Shown here piece after piece: positions 15,649 through 23,685 of a stretch of 43,526 nt of DNA. The stretch comes from Deltaproteobacteria bacterium (lineage in GTDB: Bacteria > Desulfobacterota > Desulfarculia > Adiutricales > Adiutricaceae), in NCBI GenBank assembly GCA_031279515.1, contig JAITII010000138.1:1-43526 (forward strand), in the 5' to 3' direction. The notes under the pieces were generated by a model. The model saw only the letters and a list, made by a program, of their open reading frames with translations. It made no database searches and was not told the DNA's origin. How positions within the stretch are numbered: position 1 is the first letter of the stretch; every line of letters begins with the position of its first letter. The position numbers and the translations under genes were made by a program.

Positions 15649-16483
15649 GTCAACTCCATTGATAAGGCGTGGCCTTGGGCGCCTGCCAGGTTAAAAAATC
15701 TACTTGGGTAATTCTGAGCCCTGGGAGTTACTTGTCTTAATTTATTAGACATATAATTTGAGTCACTCCTGAGCAATCTTTGTCGTCCTGACATACAAAG
15801 TAGTCATGAAATTTGATTTGGCAAGAGGTAAGAGCAAATTTTTTTTAATTTTTTTTGTGAAAACAATTTAGTTATACTTAATTATATCATTTTCTCTTAT
15901 AATTATAAAATTTAAATTTTTAAGTGATTCTTGATTGACATTTGAAGGGCATTTTTTAAAGTATTTTCCTGACAAACCTCAAGTATATGTAGTAGGTATA
16001 TAGTATATACTACTAGTAATGTATAAACTTTTAAAAAATTAAGGCGTCAGGATAGAATGCATCCTTCTCTCCTCTCTAGATTCTAAAATTTGGATTATTA
16101 CTCTATATAATTTAAGTACTTGAAATAACTAGTTTTCTTATGATTATAGTTATGGTTCAAACATTTATTTACCATAAACTAGAATTTTGATATCACATAA
16201 AAATTATTTTTTTAAAAATTTAGTGTGATAAAACTATAATTTAATAAGAACAGGATAGCCTTTATTTGGCATTTAAAATTGTACATAGGAGGGCAAGGGT
16301 ACTATTTCCAGTTACCTTAAGGTCAAAGGCTGCGGGGCGAGCCAATAAAAAATGCCTTGGAGGCAGCTTGGAATGTTTTTAGAGCGTAGGCTAATGGAGG
16401 CGAAGGTGCCGGTACAGAAGGCTATTGGAAAGACTTGAGGGAAAGAGGGGGAGTGAGCTTAGAGTACGAGGAGGCTAATGGAA
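15649..16483. other. AT-rich intergenic region upstream of lon
   Basis: From about 15830 to 16260 the DNA is dominated by A/T runs (TTTTTTTTAATTTTTTTT-like) and TAGTATATAC-type repeats (15985-16010). No open frame with protein-like composition was found. It could hold the lon promoter, but no heat-shock promoter could be assigned with confidence. Confidence 0.5.
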
Positions 16484-16545
16484 GGGAGGCTGGTAAAGAG
16501 AGGAAGCTAGTGTATGAGGAGGCTGGTAAAGGGAGGAAGCTAGTG
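16484..16545. repeat. Imperfect 32-bp purine-rich tandem repeat
   Basis: GGAGGCTGGTAAAGAGAGGA plus AGCTAGTG is repeated 32 bp later with one change (GAGAGG to GGGAGG). The surrounding 16370-16560 is strand-biased G/A-rich, with further partial copies of GAGGCTAATGGA. No coding potential was seen. Confidence 0.7.
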
Positions 16546-16609
16546 GAAGGGAGGTTTTGTGTGGGGAGTTGGAGGGCGTAATAGTCAAAGGAAGGGGCCA
16601 AGTCTATTT

Positions 16610-16644
16610 ACTAGAAAGAAAAGCCCCGCCAGGGCGGGGCTTTT
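16610..16644 (-). terminator. Intrinsic terminator after the IscA-like gene
   Basis: AAAAGCCCCGCC and GGCGGGGCTTTT form a GC-rich hairpin with a minimal loop. On the minus strand the stem is followed by TTTTCTTTC. It lies about 10 bp beyond the stop codon. Confidence 0.9.
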
Positions 16645-16654
16645 GAGGATTGGG

Positions 16655-16990
16655 TCAATAAAAGCAGCCGCTACAGCCGTCGCAGCCTCCTTCGTCGCGG
16701 GGTAGCTCCTTTTCGCTCTCCACCACGAATCCAGAGTCTTGGCCGTTATCTTTGAAGTCTATAGTTACGTCGCCGGTTAGATCCATGAGGCTTTTTCCCA
16801 TCACCAGGGTAAGGTCTCCGGCCTTGGTGCTAAAGTCGCTCTCCAAGGTCTTGTCCACTGAGAGCACAAGCTGGCCATCCCCTCCTCCGCAGGAGACGGG
16901 GATTTGGTGGACCCTGACACAGGGGGCGGCCTTTATGTCCTTCAAAAACCCGGTGAGCTGGGTCAAAGCAAGGGGGGTTATGTTTATCAT
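16655..16990 (-). CDS. IscA/HesB-like protein with C-terminal Cys-rich tail
   Basis: This 111-residue protein begins MINITPLALTQLTGFLKDIK and has the IscA/HesB-type opening helix, followed by VRVHQIPVSCGGGDGQLVLS. A-type carriers bring Fe-S clusters to apoproteins through three cysteines. Here C24 and C34 are present, and the C-terminal tail reads GGCDGCSGC (C103, C106, C109), a CxxCxxC that could ligate a cluster. Similar IscA/HesB paralogues with glycine/cysteine tails are frequent in sulfate reducers and relatives. AGGAG lies about 12 nt upstream of the ATG and a strong terminator follows, so the gene appears to be a single transcription unit. Confidence 0.8.
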   Translation of the reverse strand: MINITPLALTQLTGFLKDIKAAPCVRVHQIPVSCGGGDGQLVLSVDKTLESDFSTKAGDLTLVMGKSLMDLTGDVTIDFKDNGQDSGFVVESEKELPRDEGGCDGCSGCFY

Positions 16991-17312
16991 ATTTATCTAT
17001 TCTCCTAGAAGGCAGGATTTTTTGTCAATATTTTGACAGGAAAGAGCTTAGTTGGGCTCATTGGGCCCTTAAATTAAGATAAGACTAGTCGGCCAATTCG
17101 TCAAGAAAATAAGAAAAATGCCTGGAAAATAGCTAAAAACCTGGATGGCGGCGTTTGCGGCCTCTGGCCTCGTGGGTAATAGGCGAGGCATTTCCTTTTG
17201 GCTAATGGATAAAGAGGTGCATTTTTATTGGTAAAGGTTGAAAAGCTTAGTAAGATTCCAAAGTCTTCTGGCTAGCTAATCATAAAGCTCATTTTTTTTC
17301 TGTCTTTGAAGT

Positions 17313-17954
17313 CTACAAAGCCCATAGGGTCCTAGGGTTTACAAGAAAGTCAGCTACTATGTTGGACAGGGCGAAGATCCCGTCCAAGGCAAGGTAATAG
17401 ATGATATTAGAGTCGAAATTAAATCTAGCTTCGGCGGGAAATTCATCGTCTTCAGGTTCCAGGTAAAAATACAGCTCTACCTGGGGGAGAACCTTAAGCT
17501 TAAAGCCATTTCCGTGGTGGACCTTAGCACCGTAGCCTAGGGCAATTTTACTAAGTTTTTCGGGAACCTTCCCATAGGCCTTGGCTATGAGGTGCCCAGG
17601 TAGGGCATGGGGTCCTTGAAAAAACAGATCCCCCCAGGGGATGGAAAAGGGGCCTATCTCTACCCCGGAGATCCCAGGAGAAGGGCCTTGGGCGGCATTT
17701 ATTAAGTAGGAGAGAAGGACCACCTGCTCTTGATAGTCAGGGCTGTGGTCTTGAAAAGGAGAGCTAATGGATCTCTCTAATGGGTTAACAATAAAAGGAC
17801 CTTGTAAAAAGTTTAGTCTTAACTTAAGTGAGGGGCCCTCTTGGACAAGAGTAGCCTCTGATTTTTCGCAGATAGTCTTATAGTCTAGGGCTAGAATGTC
17901 GTCCCACAGGGGGCTTGCCTTGGGGTCCTGGGCTCGTGTGGGGGCTTGGCTCAT
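17313..17954 (-). CDS. DUF3786 domain protein, function unknown
   Basis: This 213-residue protein matches the DUF3786 pattern: LWDDILALDYKTICEKSEAT, an internal EQVVLLSYLINAA segment, and LPGHLIAKAYGKVPEKLSKI. It ends with LYFYLEPEDDEFPAEARFNF followed by DSNIIYYLALDGIFALSNIV. The family is found mostly in anaerobic delta-proteobacteria, Firmicutes and Chloroflexi, often near corrinoid or Fe-S proteins, with no proven activity. AAGGA lies 8 nt before the ATG. It lies 82 bp after rsmE on the same strand and is probably co-transcribed. The 320-bp gap to the IscA-like gene has no obvious feature. Confidence 0.82.
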   Translation of the reverse strand: MSQAPTRAQDPKASPLWDDILALDYKTICEKSEATLVQEGPSLKLRLNFLQGPFIVNPLERSISSPFQDHSPDYQEQVVLLSYLINAAQGPSPGISGVEIGPFSIPWGDLFFQGPHALPGHLIAKAYGKVPEKLSKIALGYGAKVHHGNGFKLKVLPQVELYFYLEPEDDEFPAEARFNFDSNIIYYLALDGIFALSNIVADFLVNPRTLWAL

Positions 17955-18036
17955 AAGGTATTCCTTAAAGAAGGGGACGTTAATTAAATAGTGACCTGGC
18001 GGAAAGGAAGCTCATAGGTGAAAACGGCATATCTTC

Positions 18037-18849
18037 CTATGGGGTCTGGGCCAGAAGAGATGCTGTAAGGGCTGCCAAGGCGCATGTCTCTGAGCGCAGG
18101 ATAAAGGGTCCCAGACTAACCCCGATAAAGCCTTTGGCCTTGATATCTTCTTTTTCTTCCTGGCTAAAGCCGCCTTCAGGACCTACCAGCAACAAGGGGG
18201 TGCCGGAAAGTTCCTTGGGAAAGGGGACCCCATTGGGGTCCAGAAGCAGCCTGGGGTTAGGGTTAATCCTTGGGGCTTCCAGAGGCTTAGAGCCTATTAA
18301 AATAGATGGTTCATCTATTTTAATAGGCTCTAAAGAACTTAAAAAGCCCTCCAAGGGAAGAGGCTCTGAGATCTCCATCAGATTATCTCTTTCAGACTGC
18401 TTTAGCGCACTTTGCATGATTTTTTGCCAGCGGGCAAGCTTTTTGTCTTTGCCTAAGGCATCTAAGTCTTGCGTTCTGGTGCGCTTGGCAATAAGGGGTA
18501 CCAGATTGCCGCAACCTAACTCCACGGCTTTTTCCACAGCCCAGTCAAAGGGTCCTGGCCGCAAGAGTGATAGTGCCAGGATAGGGGCATTTTGGGGCAC
18601 CTTTAAGCTAAAAGGGGCAAGGAGCCTGGCCTTTAAAATGGGTTTCGGGGTCATTGTAGCCTCGATAACGAGCCCCTTAGCGGAGCCAAGATGGCAGGAA
18701 AGGACTATTTGAGAGCCCTTTTTGAGGCGTAATACTAAAACCCCGTACCTGGCTTCTGTTGGAGGAAGGGTAAATTCCGTCCCCTCTGAAATAGGACCTT
18801 GGTTAAAGTCAAAATCTTGGGGACTTAGATAAAATCTATGTATCTGCAT
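18037..18849 (-). CDS. rsmE: 16S rRNA (uracil-1498-N3)-methyltransferase RsmE
   Basis: This 270-residue SPOUT methyltransferase modifies U1498 of 16S rRNA. An N-terminal PUA-like domain is followed by the RsmE core: WAVEKAVELGCGNLVPLIAKRT with R and E residues, LKQSERDNL, and the knotted SAM site LLLVGPEGGFSQEE with SLGPFILRSETCALAALTAS near the end. AAGGGA is 11 nt upstream of the ATG. The usual neighbour prmA is upstream but separated by 679 bp. Residues about 173-188 (LEPIKIDEPSILIGSK), between two core elements, are encoded by a perfect 22-bp hairpin. This may be an inserted palindromic element. Confidence 0.95.
   Translation of the reverse strand: MQIHRFYLSPQDFDFNQGPISEGTEFTLPPTEARYGVLVLRLKKGSQIVLSCHLGSAKGLVIEATMTPKPILKARLLAPFSLKVPQNAPILALSLLRPGPFDWAVEKAVELGCGNLVPLIAKRTRTQDLDALGKDKKLARWQKIMQSALKQSERDNLMEISEPLPLEGFLSSLEPIKIDEPSILIGSKPLEAPRINPNPRLLLDPNGVPFPKELSGTPLLLVGPEGGFSQEEKEDIKAKGFIGVSLGPFILRSETCALAALTASLLAQTP
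18225..18241. repeat. Intragenic inverted repeat in rsmE (7-bp stem)
   Basis: GGACCCC (18225-18231) and GGGGTCC (18235-18241) around ATT, encoding DPNGVP. Confidence 0.6.
18287..18333. repeat. Intragenic perfect 22-bp inverted repeat in rsmE
   Basis: Arm 18287-18308 (TTAGAGCCTATTAAAATAGA plus TG) pairs without mismatch with 18312-18333, leaving a 3-nt loop. It is the longest intragenic palindrome in the window. The arms are AT-rich compared with the rest of rsmE, and the encoded peptide lies in a variable linker, so insertion of a mobile palindrome is possible. Confidence 0.95.
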
Positions 18850-19528
18850 ATTTTTTTGATCCCTTAGCAGATCTTAGCGTTTATTAAGATAGGTATTTTC
18901 TAGCTTACGCCTTCTAAGGGCATTTTTAAAGCTCTTTAAGAGCTTTTTTAGAGCACTCCTTATAGGGTTTGGAAAGTTTAAAGTATCAAAGAAATAGTTT
19001 TATCTTGGTAGTTTAAAGCCCTATTTTTTAGTTTTTTCCCTTTTCAGAACTTAGGGTATTTGTGGCCGCTTCCTAAATTTCTGCTATTTATTTTCTCTTC
19101 GTTTCATTTTCTCTTCGTTTCTAGTAGTGGCTCTGATTAACACCAATAGGGGCTCTTATTATCTATCTCTATAAGAGCACTAGTTTAAACCCTAAATATA
19201 TTTACTTTAGGATCTCGGATGCCCCAGCGGCTTAAGGCATCCTTTAGGATAAAGGCGCATTAAATTTTCGGCTCTTGGTTTTTATCAAGTAGTATTGTAG
19301 CAAGCTATTTTTATCAAGTTGTATTGAAGCAAGCTATTTTATAATCTAAAATTTTAATGGGCTTAGTTTTAAAGTTTTTTAATTAGATGATGGGGGAAAT
19401 CTTGCCCTTGTGAGTTCCAGCATGAACCCAAAGATAGGATCTAAAAAAAGGGCTTCTAGGCGCTGATTAATTAAAGGGAGCCATATTTTACAAGCTAAAG
19501 ACTTAGCTCTGGCTTTTTACGCGCCTTA
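18850..19528. other. Intergenic region between prmA and rsmE
   Basis: No gene was found. Contents: a hairpin AAAGCTCT/AGAGCTTT with a following T-run on the plus strand (18928-18949), a direct repeat ATTTTCTCTTCGTTTC (about 19089-19121), and a 28-bp tandem repeat (19280-19335). These may be regulatory or remnants of decayed DNA. Confidence 0.5.
19280..19341. repeat. 28-bp tandem repeat (two copies plus start of a third)
   Basis: Units 19280-19307 and 19308-19335 begin TTTTATCAAGT, contain GTATTG and end AGCAAGCTA, differing at two positions. A third begins TTTTAT at 19336. The size and AT-rich design are similar to the 29-bp array at 8336, but the sequence is different. Confidence 0.8.
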
Positions 19529-20524
19529 TTAGCTTTCCTCGGGCTTAGGAACCATTGTTTCTAAAGAGGGCTCAAGGACTATGACTCTTAAGAGCTCTTT
19601 AGGGGATCTTCTGGAGTTGGATCCATAGATAAATTCCAAGGCTGACCATTCGTTTTGTCCCAGATGGCTTTTAAGAACAAAGTTATGCATGGCGTAAATC
19701 TTGATAGTCTCTTTTGCTTGGTCTTCTAAGATGCCGGAAAGAATCAAAATAGTGCCTTTTTTTGCTAGCTTTTCAATACTTCCAGAAAGTTCCAAAAGGG
19801 TGCCTAAGGTAATATTGGCGAAGATAAGGTCAAAGGGAGCTTCTAGGCTATCTAAAGGACTAGCTGAAAAGCTAACGCCCTCCAAATGATTTATCTCCTT
19901 ATTTTCATTGGCTACGTCAATAGTGTCGGGATCGTTATCTATGCCTATTATCACAGCCTCGGGAAACAAGAGGCTAGAGGCTAAGGATAAGATCCCAGAG
20001 CCCGCCCCAATGTCTAAGATCCTATTTAGTTTTTTGCCGTGGGCTTTTAACCTAGTTAAAAGCTTCAGGCACAAAAAGCTGGTGGGGTGGCGGCCTGTTC
20101 CAAAGGCCGCCCCAGGGTCTATCCTTAAGACCTTAGGTTCCCTTGTAGCCTTGGGGGGAAAGAACTTATCCAAGGGCTCTTGGTAAAAGGTCGGGGCTAT
20201 AATAAGGTCTTCGCTTATGACTATGGGGATCTGATCCAGACGGAACTTTTGGCTGTAATCCACCTGGGTCTTTAGTTCAATCTCCAGGGAGATGAGGGGC
20301 TCATCTAGGCTAAAGACCTCCCTTATTAAGATAAGCGCCCTGGGAAGCTCCACCATGAGACGCATGGCCTCTTGAGGCCTAAATGCCGCTCTTAAAACCG
20401 CCCGGCCCCTATTGTCGGGAATATCCTCCCAAAGGCTCGTGGTGCCGGCCTCAAAGAGGGCGCTAGAGGCTGCCTCTAAGGCTGGAGGCGGGACAGAGAT
20501 GGATATTTGGAGATATTCGTCCAT
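19529..20524 (-). CDS. prmA: Ribosomal protein L11 methyltransferase PrmA
   Basis: This 331-residue class I SAM methyltransferase trimethylates ribosomal protein L11. After an N-terminal alpha/beta substrate-recognition domain come LRIDPGAAFGTGRHPTSFLC, the SAM loop ILDIGAGSGILSLASSLL, GIDNDPDTIDVANEN, and the catalytic-site motif LIFANITLGTLLELS (the NI.LLL signature of the family). The C-terminal part is somewhat longer than E. coli PrmA (293). It starts about 90 bp after the amidohydrolase stop and is probably in one transcript with that gene and the biotin carrier. A perfect 9-bp hairpin (20043-20063) lies in codons 154-161. Confidence 0.94.
   Translation of the reverse strand: MDEYLQISISVPPPALEAASSALFEAGTTSLWEDIPDNRGRAVLRAAFRPQEAMRLMVELPRALILIREVFSLDEPLISLEIELKTQVDYSQKFRLDQIPIVISEDLIIAPTFYQEPLDKFFPPKATREPKVLRIDPGAAFGTGRHPTSFLCLKLLTRLKAHGKKLNRILDIGAGSGILSLASSLLFPEAVIIGIDNDPDTIDVANENKEINHLEGVSFSASPLDSLEAPFDLIFANITLGTLLELSGSIEKLAKKGTILILSGILEDQAKETIKIYAMHNFVLKSHLGQNEWSALEFIYGSNSRRSPKELLRVIVLEPSLETMVPKPEES
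20043..20063. repeat. Intragenic perfect inverted repeat in prmA (9-bp stem, 3-nt loop)
   Basis: GCTTTTAAC (20043-20051) and GTTAAAAGC (20055-20063) with loop CTA, encoding LLTRLKAH. Confidence 0.8.
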
Positions 20525-20613
20525 TTTAAGAGCTCATTTTTTTTCTGCCACTAGCTTTGGATTTAAGGGATTAACGGCCAAGGCCGTGGTGATAAGTTAA
20601 GCTTTTGTAGCTT

Positions 20614-21453
20614 TTAAAGGCCTAAAAAGGCCCTGGCGTTTTCCCCCATGATGAGGTCGCAGTCAGAGGCGGTAAGTCCTGAGGCTGCCAGGTACTTTCT
20701 GTACCTTTTAGCGTCCAGGAGGGGATAGTCGGAGCCGAAAAGGAAATATTGGGGTCCCAAGAGCTGGGCTGCCAGTTTGAGGGAAATAGGGTCAAAGAGA
20801 AAGGGCATGGCTGCCGTATCGAAGCGCACAGTCTTTAAGGTCTCTTTGAGCTCTTTTTTTAAGCTGGCATAGAAGGGAAGGCCTCCTCCGAAATGGGCCA
20901 AGATGAGCTTAGCCCCATGGGAGGCCTTTACCAGACTATAGATCTCTTTTAGCTCAATGGGTGCCTTTCCTGGGTAGTCGTGGCCTATGGGTTCATTGAC
21001 ATGGACCAGGATGGGGGCGTTTTTGTGAAGGCACATGAGGCACATGGCGGACAAGTTTTCCAGGACCCTTGGGGTTAGGCCCTCGTCGTAGACGCAGAGC
21101 TCTCCCAGGCCGTAAGCCCCATTATCCAGATAGTAGCGCGCCATCTCTATGGCGAAACTGGCTCTGGGATCAAAGGTCACAAGGGGGTATAAGATGTCCG
21201 GGTGTTTCTGGCATTCGGAAATCAGCCAGTCATTGTAGCGCCTGGCACAATCCTCGTCCTGGAAGGGAAAGCCCCCCACCAGGGCTTTATCTATGCCGTT
21301 TTCCTTTAATGTGGCAAGGACATCCTCTGTGGAGGCCATTTTGGCCTCCACAGAGGAATAGAGAAGCTTTAAAGCTGGTTCCCGGATGAGTAAAGAGGGT
21401 CTATCCCCTTTGATTTCCGGAGAAGAGAGGTGAATATGTACGTCTATCTGCAT
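20614..21453 (-). CDS. Amidohydrolase-family (TIM-barrel) metal-dependent hydrolase
   Basis: This 279-residue protein has the PF04909-type amidohydrolase layout. The metal motif DVHIHLS is at residues 4-10. VTFDPR lies in the barrel. PILVHVNEP has a metal-ligand His, LILAHFGGGLPFY has a second His, and FGSDYPLLDAKRY near the end holds the catalytic Asp. Family members include decarboxylases and lactone or amide hydrolases; the substrate is not predictable. It lies 39 bp after a stand-alone biotin carrier gene and upstream of prmA on the minus strand. Residues 33-44 (SSVEAKMASTED) are encoded by a perfect 16-bp hairpin. Confidence 0.86.
   Translation of the reverse strand: MQIDVHIHLSSPEIKGDRPSLLIREPALKLLYSSVEAKMASTEDVLATLKENGIDKALVGGFPFQDEDCARRYNDWLISECQKHPDILYPLVTFDPRASFAIEMARYYLDNGAYGLGELCVYDEGLTPRVLENLSAMCLMCLHKNAPILVHVNEPIGHDYPGKAPIELKEIYSLVKASHGAKLILAHFGGGLPFYASLKKELKETLKTVRFDTAAMPFLFDPISLKLAAQLLGPQYFLFGSDYPLLDAKRYRKYLAASGLTASDCDLIMGENARAFLGL
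21323..21357. repeat. Intragenic perfect inverted repeat in the amidohydrolase gene (16-bp stem, 3-nt loop)
   Basis: TCCTCTGTGGAGGCCA (21323-21338) pairs exactly with TGGCCTCCACAGAGGA (21342-21357) around TTT. It covers codons 33-44 in the N-terminal helix region. Confidence 0.94.
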
Positions 21454-21492
21454 GGCGCGCGGCCCATGGAGCGAAAAGGTGGTTAGCTGTGC

Positions 21493-21705
21493 TCATTCCA
21501 CAATAAGGAGCACGGAATCGGCTTCCGAGGGGTCACCCTCCTTCACTAGAAGGGATTTTACCGTTCCATCGCAGGGGGCTGTCACGGGTATTTCCATCTT
21601 CATGGCTTCCATGATTATAAGCTCATCGCCCTCGGAGACAAGATCACCTTCCTTGACAATGATTTTCCAAATGTTTCCGCTCATGGGAGCTAGGACATCT
21701 GCCAT
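21493..21705 (-). CDS. Stand-alone biotin carboxyl carrier protein (biotinyl domain)
   Basis: This 70-residue protein consists of one biotinyl/lipoyl domain. It starts MADVLAPMSGNIWKIIVKEG and has the biotinylation motif EAMKM with K36, followed by IPVTAPCDGTVKSLLVKEGD and a final LLIVE strand. The size matches small carriers of acyl-CoA carboxylases or decarboxylase gamma subunits; the AMKM motif favours biotin over lipoate. No carboxylase, transcarboxylase or biotin ligase gene is in the window, so its partner enzyme must be encoded elsewhere. It leads a minus-strand group with the amidohydrolase and prmA. It is divergent from the MFS gene, with 530 bp of repeat-containing DNA between them. 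Confidence 0.93.
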   Translation of the reverse strand: MADVLAPMSGNIWKIIVKEGDLVSEGDELIIMEAMKMEIPVTAPCDGTVKSLLVKEGDPSEADSVLLIVE

Positions 21706-22237
21706 ATAAGTCGTCCTCCAGCCGCAGGTAAAGCGTAAATTATGGTGTCCAGCGGCATATGGTTTTAAAGGTTTAGCCTTATGGCTATAAAACTCAAAAT
21801 CGGCTAAAAAGTCAAGGGCAAAGGGGATTTGCCTTAGGGGATTCCTTATTTAGTAAGCATTTGAGCCATAAGGGCTAAAGGGACTAGCTAAGGGAAAGGC
21901 ATTAAAAAAGCTAAAGCTTTGGCTACCTTGGCTAATTGGCTACCTTGGCTAATTGGCTACCTTGGCTAATTGGCTCTCTTTGGCTAAGGCGGCTTTAAAA
22001 ATAGCCTTTCCAGGGTATTTTAGAGAAACAAGCAGGAAAGCTTGATGCTTTAAGGCTAAATAAGGGAAAATTTTGCTTTTTTGGGTCCAAAACCTTTTTA
22101 TTAGCGCTTTTTTTGATGCTACATGCTGCTTTTTTGCCAGGATCAGAGCAAAATTTAAGTGGGCAATTGCCCCATATTTTCTTTATTTAAGGGCAAAAAA
22201 GCTATAAAGTGTTTTTTTACCTTTGGGGAGTTATATC
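21706..22237. other. Divergent intergenic region with 17-bp repeats
   Basis: This gap separates the divergent biotin-carrier and MFS genes. It holds a 17-bp tandem repeat (21921-21971) and T-rich stretches (22100-22215), presumably including both promoters. No confident -35/-10 pair was picked. Confidence 0.5.
21921..21987. repeat. 17-bp tandem repeat, three perfect copies plus a variant
   Basis: GGCTACCTTGGCTAATT occurs three times head to tail (21921-21937, 21938-21954, 21955-21971), followed by a degenerate GGCTCTCTTTGGCTAA. Each unit is itself a near duplication of GGCTA. There are no spacers, so it is not CRISPR. It may bind a regulator or be simple slippage DNA. Confidence 0.93.
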
Positions 22238-23683
22238 TTGTCTTCTAAACCCACAATCCCAGGCCCGGAGCTAGAAGAGGGTCTGGATAAAATAAAGGAT
22301 CCCGGGTTTTTAAAAAATCGGGCCAAAATTTTACTTTTTACCGCAATAAGTTGCAATTTATTTGGCAACATGGGCTTTACCGCCCTCAATGTGGCCATGC
22401 CGGACATTGAAAGGGACATGGGCTTATCCGCTCCAGAGCTAAGCTGGATAATTATGGCCTGCATGCTGGCCATGGCCGCCTTTTCGGCACCCTTGGCAAG
22501 GGTCTCGGATATAGTAGGTAGACGTAAGGTTACTATCATAGGCCTCTGGGTGGCCATAGCCGGTTCCATTGGTTCGGCCTTGTCACCTAATTACACAATT
22601 TTTGTCTTGACAAGGGCCCTTACGGGCATTGGGCTTATTACCTTTTTTACCACCATCATGGCCATGGTGGCCTCCGCCTATCCACCAGGTGCCCGGGGCA
22701 AGGTATTGGGGCTCACCATAGGGGCTGTGTATGTAAGTTTGTCCATGGGGCCCACGGTGGGAGGGCTATTGGTCTTTAAATTTGGTTGGGAGTCCATCTT
22801 CTGGTTTTCAGCTATATCTCTGGTGCCGTCTCTGGTTTTAATCCACTTGGTCCAAGGGGAGGACCCCTTGGAGGATAGTCCCTTGGACCTTTTAGGAACA
22901 ATATTGTGGACTTTAGCCCTGGGCTTAGGCTTTGCAGGATTTGCCTCTTTGCCAGCACCCTGGGCCATAGCTGCAATGGCAGTGGGGCTTTTACTCTTTG
23001 TGGTCTTTGTTTTAAGGTCCTTTAAGATAGAGTCCCCCCTCATAGATCTAAGCCTATTTACCCGCTCAAGAAGGTTTACCTTTTCCAGCGGAGCGGCTTT
23101 TATCAGCTACTTGGCCTCTTTTAGTATCACAATGCTCCTTAGCTTATACTTCCAGTACTCCAAGGGTCTAAGCCCTCTTATTACCGGCTTTGTCCTTACG
23201 GCCCAGCCTTTATTTCAAGCAGTCCTTACCCCCATAGCCGGAAGGCTCTCGGATAGGGTGGACCCGGGGGTCTTGGGTTCTGTGGGTCTGGGGGTGATAC
23301 TTATGGGGATCTTAATCATAGCTATCTTTATCTCGCCTAGCGCCCCATTGCCCCTTATTATTACGGCAATGTGCCTTTGCGGAGCCGGCTTTGCGCTCTT
23401 TTCCGCCCCCAATTCCAATGCCATCTTTAGTAGTGTCCCTCCCAGGCGCATGGGACAGGCTTCAGGGGTCATATCCGTCATGAGGCTCACAGGTCAAATA
23501 AGTTCTGTGGCAATAACTACCCTGGTATTTTCCCTGGTCATAGGGGCGGGGGAGATAACGCCGGAAAAGTATCCGGACTTTATTAAAGCCACCAAGGTGC
23601 TCTTTTGGATCTTCGCGCCCCTGTGTTTCCTGGCAATACTAGCGTCTCTGGCTAGAGGCGCCCCAAATGAAGCTAAGAGTTAA
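22238..23683 (+). CDS. MFS transporter, DHA2/EmrB-like (14-TM type)
   Basis: The protein of about 481 residues has many hydrophobic helices. Major-facilitator motifs are visible: NVAMPDIERDMGLSAPELSW (DHA2-type motif D1), DIVGRRKVTIIGLW (motif A loop), ALTGIGLITFFTTIMAMV, and PGARGKVLGLTIGAVYVSLS with MGPTVGGLL (motif C). This places it with proton-driven drug-efflux transporters of the EmrB/QacA type. I choose the TTG at 22238 because GGGGAG lies 7 nt upstream; a frame-compatible TTG at 22223 lacks a ribosome-binding site. The following phosphodiesterase gene begins 2 bp after the stop, so the two form an operon. The substrate is unknown. Confidence 0.9.
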   Translation: MSSKPTIPGPELEEGLDKIKDPGFLKNRAKILLFTAISCNLFGNMGFTALNVAMPDIERDMGLSAPELSWIIMACMLAMAAFSAPLARVSDIVGRRKVTIIGLWVAIAGSIGSALSPNYTIFVLTRALTGIGLITFFTTIMAMVASAYPPGARGKVLGLTIGAVYVSLSMGPTVGGLLVFKFGWESIFWFSAISLVPSLVLIHLVQGEDPLEDSPLDLLGTILWTLALGLGFAGFASLPAPWAIAAMAVGLLLFVVFVLRSFKIESPLIDLSLFTRSRRFTFSSGAAFISYLASFSITMLLSLYFQYSKGLSPLITGFVLTAQPLFQAVLTPIAGRLSDRVDPGVLGSVGLGVILMGILIIAIFISPSAPLPLIITAMCLCGAGFALFSAPNSNAIFSSVPPRRMGQASGVISVMRLTGQISSVAITTLVFSLVIGAGEITPEKYPDFIKATKVLFWIFAPLCFLAILASLARGAPNEAKS

Positions 23684-23685
23684 AA

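Noticed and set aside
18134-18712. 192-codon plus-strand ORF inside rsmE
   Set aside because: Fully antisense to a convincing RsmE with intact motifs; no ribosome-binding site, and Ser/Leu/Gly composition typical of shadow frames.
21921-21987. Possible CRISPR array
   Set aside because: Repeat units are contiguous and 17 bp long with no spacers, and no cas gene is in the window.
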